Shown here: positions 59,538 through 64,000 of the stretch, piece by piece
How positions within the stretch are numbered: position 1 is the stretch's first letter
How the letters are laid out: each line of letters opens with the position of its first letter
Source of the DNA: Linnemannia schmuckeri
Lineage: Eukaryota > Mortierellomycota > Mortierellomycetes > Mortierellales > Mortierellaceae
NCBI GenBank assembly: GCA_029449235.1
Contig: JANATG010000001.1
Coordinates: 1,240,001 to 1,304,000, forward strand
Direction: 5' to 3'
Length of the DNA stretch: 64,000 nt
Program-made: the position numbers and the translations under genes
The notes under the pieces: generated by a model
Database searches by the model: none
What the model saw: only the letters and a program-made list of their open reading frames with translations
Told to the model about the DNA's origin: nothing

Positions 59538-60719
59538 CTATGGGAGCTCTACTACGATCTCCGTTCCGTTAGAATCCTCATACTGAATCGGATGTCCCTA
59601 ACAAATAGTCATCATTTGATACATAGTGCACAATGGTGTGTCCATTGGATGTAAGAAGACATTGGGTGTGAAGGAGAATAGACTTACACATTGAACGGGT
59701 ACTTGGACGGACGACTTGAAGGGATAAGGAAGTGGTGGGGAGGGATAGGGGATAAGGAAAGTGAGAAGAGAAAAGGAAGATGTGTGAGACGAGAAAAAAA
59801 AAGTTTTTTCAACCTCCTTTTTGTTTTCGCGTTTTTTCCATGGTCCCGCTGCGAATGCGTGCTTGATAAGTTCCTTGACGTCACCCAGACCGCCGTCTGG
59901 CGGAGTTTCTGATGGCGATCAGTTTTTTTCTTTCAGTTCAGCAATTCGCGGTGTTGGATTAACTTCTATCGGTGCTATCGGCGATCAGTAAGGAACGCGT
60001 CCCTGCATAACAAAATTACTTACACAAACCGCGAGATGGGTTGCCTTGGATCCTTGCGTACGCCTAGACAAAGATATATAGGTTTCTTCGTAGGAAGCCA
60101 GGTTGAAACGATTGAACAAACCTCTCACTCTACACTTTGACTAGCCCTCTCAAAAAAACGAGTTGGGTTAGAAAAGTATGGAAAGCTCGGTATAGGGCAC
60201 TTAATGTTATTTTTACTTGTAAATATCGGCAAAAAGAGAGGGTCTTCCTCTTATTTTGTCTCTTGTTATGGCGATTCTTATTCCACTGTTATTATCGTCC
60301 TAGCGCTGCCGGGTTGAACTGATTTCCGCGACATACTGGGGTACCGTCATTGCTTAAGCTACCTACTATGTAAAGAAGAGGCAGTAACATGGCAAGAAGT
60401 TTGTTAGATGGGAATGGTAACGATATTATTTTTTATTCTATCTCACCTCTGTTGTCAATTGGAAAAGAAGATGCTCTTTTTTTTGTAGCTGCAGGAACCA
60501 AAGGGTTGGGAAGGGGGTGCGAAGAAGGCAGGGTCGAGTGGAGTGAAGAAGGGAGAAGGAAAGGTCAAGGATGAAGGGCGAAGGGAGGCAACGGGATGAA
60601 AGGCGATTCAAGGGGACACAGACAGGTCAGAAAAAAAAGACAAAGTACGCTCCTTAGCTTAGTTTTCTTTAATTCCTATCAGGACCCCTTTCAATTCCGT
60701 CGTGTCCTGTGTCGTCCAT
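59538..60719 (-). CDS. Possible small eight-exon gene, unrecognised
   Basis: A chain of short exons can be joined in one phase: 60719-60686, 60488-60447, 60365-60337, 60063-60024, 60002-59964, 59908-59814, 59714-59688 and 59597-59538. This gives 121 aa, starting MDDTGHDGIE and ending GTEIVVELP. The most coding-like parts are PPDGGLGDVKELIKHAFAAG and GHPIQYEDSNGTEIVVELP. Donors GTGAGA, GTATGT and GTAAGT (twice) are good. GTCCTG, GTTAAT and GTTGAA are weak. I built this by choosing splice sites, so chance agreement is a real possibility. No family recognised. Confidence 0.28.
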
Positions 60720-61673
60720 TATGAAGTCAAGGACGAAAAACTGGTGACACCAGATAAAGGCATTTTTGGAGTGCGAAGAAAAGCCAATTGCCTTCATGCT
60801 GTGGCAATCAATTAATAGATGTGATACTTCTTCCTTTGATGTTCTCTCTCTCTATGTCTCCTTTCCCTTGTTTATATTAATTGCCATGGGCTGTAAACGT
60901 ACTGAACGTATCTCCTTGGTTGCTTGTCTTTTTCTATGTTTCTACGAGAGAAGATCGTAAGCAGACGAAGGGGAGAGGGTGAAGGGGGAGGATGTTCCAC
61001 TTCTGTGTGGAGACATGCTTGCTTGGAAGTTGACACCAAATAAGCAACAAGCAGGCTCATTATCCTAAGAAAAAAATGCGTTCATGGAGAAGCAAAGTAA
61101 AAGGAAGGACTGTTTGAGCGCTACAAGGGGGAGAGCAGCTTCCAGATTCCAAGGGAAGGTCTATTTGCTTTTTTATTATCTACTTGTGATAATAAAACGA
61201 TTACATCACTCTCTTTCTTCCCCTTGTCCTATCTACGACGGACACTCCTTAGGCTGTAAAAAATGATATTGCTTCCTGGTATGCATTACATTACAACCTC
61301 ACGCATACGCATATCCAAAGGGAGAACGATGAAATGCAGGGAAAGTAGAACACCGATGAACTCTAATGGGATCACCTTGCCGGCAGACCCATAGCATGGA
61401 GGCCTTTTGCCCTCCTCTTCCCTTGTAGATATCTTTTTGGATCTCAGCACAAAAACGAACAAAACGAAACAAACAAACCAGCATGGAAGCATGTAAAAAA
61501 ACAATTAGTCTCAAAAGCCGGACCATTTTACAGTGGGCTTACTATCAGACCTTTCAACACGCCCGTCTGTCAACCTTTTAGGCTAGCACTATCCGGAAAG
61601 CAAACAGAGATACACACCCAAACATACATATTCACTTTCGAAAGCACCAAAGAGGGAGCCAGCTTGGCGGAAA

Positions 61674-61680
61674 TATAAAA
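61674..61680 (+). promoter_or_regulatory. TATA box of the repeat-peptide gene
   Basis: TATAAAA lies 186 bp before the start codon. An ATG at 61681 opens a 62-codon frame whose TGA overlaps the gene's ATG. With a start site about 30 bp beyond the TATA it would be outside the mRNA. Confidence 0.45.
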
Positions 61681-61865
61681 ATGGCAGCCAATGCCGCCAC
61701 ATTTTTTAGAAAACTATCTTCACACTCACCAACACATCCATTACACCCTCAGCCCCAGCACCAGCACACTTCCACCTGCCTTTCCAGCATCAGCTCCTAC
61801 CTCTCGCTCTCCAGTATACCCCGCTCCTCCACTACCACTACACACTCCTTCACCACTCCATCAAC

Positions 61866-63149
61866 ATGAAGATCATCTCCATCACCGCTGCTGTCCTCGC
61901 TGTTGCCATTGCAACTGTCCAAGCTGCCCCTGTTAGCAAGCGCCATCTCATCAGCGCCTCGGTCGACGACAACAAAGTCGGGCTCAAGGTTCCAATCAAT
62001 GCGGATGCCCGTGAAGCTGAGATCGTGAGCAAGCGTCACCTCATCAGCGTCTCGGTCGATGACAACAAAGTCGGGGCCAAGGTCCCCATCAATTTGGATG
62101 CCCACAAAGCTGAGATTGTGAGCAAGCGCCACCTTATCAGCGCCTCGGTCGACGACAACAAAATCTTGGCCAAGGTTCCCATCAATGCGGATGCCCGCAA
62201 AGCCGAGATTGTGAGCAAGCGCCACCTTATCAGCGCCTCGGTCGACGACAACAAAATCTTGGCCAAGGTTCCCATTAATTTGGATGCCAGCAAAGCCGAG
62301 ATCGTGAGCAAGCGCCACCTTATCAGCGCCTCGGTCGACGATAACAAAATCTTGGCCAAGGTTCCCATCAATGCGGATGCCCGCAAAGCCGAGATTGTGA
62401 GCAAGCGCCACCTCATCAGCGTCTCGGTCGACGACAACAAAGTCGGGGCCAAGATTCCCATCAATGCGGATGCCCGCAAAGCCGAGATCGTGAGCAAGCG
62501 CCACCTCATCAGCGCCTCGGTCGACGACAACAAAATCGGGGCCAAGGTTCCCATTAATTTGGATGCCCACAAAGCTGAGATTGTGAGCAAGCGCCACCTT
62601 ATCAGCGCCTCGGTCGACGACAACAAAATCGGGGCCAAGGTTCCCATTAATTTGGATGCCAGCAAAGCCGAGATCGTGAGCAAGCGTCACCTCATCAGCG
62701 CCTCGGTTGATGACAACAAAATCTTGGCCAAGGTTCCCATCAATGCGGATGCCCGCAAAGCTGAGATCGTGAGCAAGCGCCACCTTATCAGCGCCTCGGT
62801 CGATGACAACAAAGTCGGGCTCAAGGTTCCCATCAATGCGGATGCCCGTGAAGCCGAGATTGTGAGCAAGCGCCACCTTATCAGCGCCTCGGTCGACGAC
62901 AACAAAGTCGGGCTCAAGGTTCCAATCAATGCGGATGCCCGTGAAGCTGAGATCGTGAGCAAGCGTCACCTCATCAGCGTCTCGGTCGATGACAACAAAG
63001 TCGGGGCCAAGGTCCCCATCAATTTGGATGCCCACAAAGCTGAGATTGTGAGCAAGCGCCACCTTATCAGCGCCTCGGTCGACGACAACAAAATCTTGGC
63101 CAAGGTTCCCATCAATTTGGATGCCAGCAAAGCCGAGATTGTCTCCTAA
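61866..63149 (+). CDS. Secreted precursor of 13 tandem Lys-Arg-bounded peptides (KEP-like)
   Basis: Single exon, 427 aa. A clear signal peptide (MKIISITAAVLAVAIATVQA) is followed by APVSKR and then 13 tandem 31-residue units. Each unit starts HLIS and ends AEIVSKR; the last stops at AEIVS. A dibasic KR before every HLIS matches Kex2 cleavage, so processing would release twelve near-identical peptides plus a C-terminal one, about 29-31 residues each. Units differ at few places: Ala/Val at residue 5; VGL, VGA, ILA or IGA near 12-14; and NADARE, NADARK, NLDAHK or NLDASK near 19-24. There are no cysteines. This is the layout of fungal Kex2-processed repeat proteins, a class including pheromone precursors and ribosomal-peptide precursors. 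No tailoring enzyme lies nearby. The role is unknown; signalling, effector or cell-wall functions are all possible. Confidence 0.88.
   Translation: MKIISITAAVLAVAIATVQAAPVSKRHLISASVDDNKVGLKVPINADAREAEIVSKRHLISVSVDDNKVGAKVPINLDAHKAEIVSKRHLISASVDDNKILAKVPINADARKAEIVSKRHLISASVDDNKILAKVPINLDASKAEIVSKRHLISASVDDNKILAKVPINADARKAEIVSKRHLISVSVDDNKVGAKIPINADARKAEIVSKRHLISASVDDNKIGAKVPINLDAHKAEIVSKRHLISASVDDNKIGAKVPINLDASKAEIVSKRHLISASVDDNKILAKVPINADARKAEIVSKRHLISASVDDNKVGLKVPINADAREAEIVSKRHLISASVDDNKVGLKVPINADAREAEIVSKRHLISVSVDDNKVGAKVPINLDAHKAEIVSKRHLISASVDDNKILAKVPINLDASKAEIVS
61944..63146 (+). repeat. 93-bp tandem repeat, 12 full units plus a shortened last one
   Basis: The unit is exactly 93 bp (31 codons). 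Units 1-2 and the start of 3 (61950-62186) are identical to units 11-13 (62880-63116), offset by 930 bp. This implies recent unequal exchange or conversion. Confidence 0.97.
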
Positions 63150-63488
63150 TTACTCTCAGATATCTGAGTGTTATTGTTACCCTAGTTAGCTTGCAAGCAC
63201 TACCATCTCATTTGCTTAATAATTATAATAAGGATTCTGTGAGAACCCACAATTTTGGGATACTCAATGTTGAACTCGTACCTTGCTCTCTCTCTCCATG
63301 TTTAGCCTTTTTCTTTTGAATTTCACATTTCGTATTGTATCTTCTTCACTTCCTACACATTTTAATTGAGAAGGGTAACCTACGTATTTGCAAATTTGAT
63401 GTGACGTAGAAGGACGCTTTTTCGGAAAGAAGTGCTGTCTCCCAGATCATCTCTTCTCAGTTCTCACCACATTCATTCAACAAGCACC
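63150..63488. other. Intergenic region
   Basis: 3' flank of the peptide gene and promoter of the complex I subunit. No gene. A C/T-rich leader lies just before 63489. Confidence 0.6.
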
Positions 63489-63683
63489 ATGTCGTCAGAG
63501 GATATTGTCTATCACGCCAAGGCTCCCATCAAGGAGGGTCTCCAGGCCGGAACCATTGGTGCCGGAGTTGGTCTTCTCGTCTCCGCCGTCCAGAACTCCA
63601 TCGGAACACACTCCCACGGAGCCACCGGTGTTGTCGCACGAACTGGAAGCACCATCGGAGTCTTTGGTAAACCAACCCTCCAC

Positions 63684-63756
<73 letters not shown>

Positions 63757-64000
63757 CGACACACACTCTTTCTAGACTTCAGCATCGACATCGACATTGT
63801 CTTAGTTTCTGCTCCGATTGAGTAAGATTGTCATCCAGCACTCAGGAGATCTCAGGAGCAGCGAACTCACCTTACCAGTAATCGACCCATTTACTTTTTG
63901 GAGATCCCTCGGAGATTAAGCGCGAGCCAAAAAGAAAGGCTGAATCAACACGATCTCAAGTCCGGGACGGCATATGGCTCTTGTAGACTTCTTTCTTCGC
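63489..64000 (+). CDS. NADH dehydrogenase (complex I) subunit NDUFA11/B14.7-like, 5' part
   Basis: Exon 1 is 63489-63666 (59 codons plus one base), followed by a GTAAAC donor. The rest runs beyond the window and no second exon could be placed with confidence before base 64000. The sequence YHAKAPIKEGLQAGTIGAGV then LLVSAVQNSIG and ARTGSTIGVFG fits the first membrane hairpin of the Tim17-fold accessory subunit of mitochondrial complex I (NDUFA11; the N. crassa 21.3-kDa relative). The start ATG follows a CAAGCACC leader. The assignment rests on about 60 residues. Confidence 0.72.
63686..63755 (+). repeat. (TC)n microsatellite in the first intron of the NDUFA11-like gene
   Basis: About 35 uninterrupted TC units start 20 bases after the 5' splice site. 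Confidence 0.95.

Larger units (their letters stand above)
59110..61865. other. 2.75 kb mostly unassigned region
   Basis: From the PKA-R stop to the repeat-peptide gene. It holds one possible spliced minus-strand gene (59538-60719), described separately. The rest (59110-59537, 60720-61865) shows no coding region beyond short chance frames. A TATA box lies at 61674, shortly before the peptide gene. Confidence 0.5.

Noticed and set aside
61681..61869. 62-codon upstream frame overlapping the peptide gene start (ATGA)
   Set aside because: Begins one base after the TATA box, so it is probably outside the mRNA. Its text is low-complexity.
61944..63146. Regular direct repeats considered as a CRISPR-like array
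   Set aside because: The units are contiguous with no spacers and encode protein. The genome is fungal.

Overview
This window is nuclear DNA from a filamentous fungus. The genes are intron-rich. Introns mostly start GTAAGT or GTATGT and end TAG or CAG, and most are 80-140 bp. Gene-free DNA is full of pyrimidine tracts, A/T runs and microsatellites, and many proteins carry Gln, Asn or Ser tracts. I infer an early-diverging lineage, most likely Mortierellomycotina (Mortierella/Linnemannia-like). The reasons are a Fanzor1-type TnpB homologue, an animal-type mitochondrial glutamate dehydrogenase, an INPP4-type phosphatase and a C1orf74-like protein beside ordinary fungal housekeeping genes. No prokaryotic, viral, CRISPR or operon feature was found.

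Layout: 1-969 (+) is the 3' part of a Fanzor RNA-guided nuclease gene, followed by a short hairpin-bearing tail. 1135-3912 (-) is splicing factor CWC22. 5020-9491 (+) is an ISWI remodeller. 9682-10449 (-) is a C1orf74-like protein. 13682-16006 (+) is glutamate dehydrogenase. 16460-18142 (+) is a triple-KH RNA-binding protein. 20107-21360 (+) is an orphan type I membrane protein. 23005-28268 (+) is the PMR1 Golgi Ca/Mn pump. 28506-31184 (-) is a multipass membrane protein with a coiled-coil/RG tail. 32019-33545 (+) is an alpha/beta hydrolase. 37246-39732 (+) is a Ser/Gln-rich protein with a C-terminal membrane segment. 40262-43733 (-) is a peroxisomal ABCD half-transporter with two GC-AG introns. 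45167-46504 (-) is an acidic membrane-anchored protein. 47029-49538 (-) is a polyQ FAR1/WRKY-GCM1-like regulator. 49649-54972 (-) is an INPP4-like phosphatase. 56819-59109 (+) is the PKA regulatory subunit with a polyQ tail. 59538-60719 (-) is a doubtful spliced gene. 61866-63149 (+) is a secreted precursor made of 13 tandem peptides bounded by Lys-Arg. 63489-64000 (+) is the first exon of complex I subunit NDUFA11.

The genes do not form one pathway. The two features most worth follow-up are the right-hand secreted repeat precursor, which looks like a Kex2-processed peptide family, and the left-hand Fanzor with its possible guide-RNA tail. Signalling genes INPP4 and the PKA regulatory subunit are divergent neighbours across a 1.85 kb promoter region. 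This may be coincidence.
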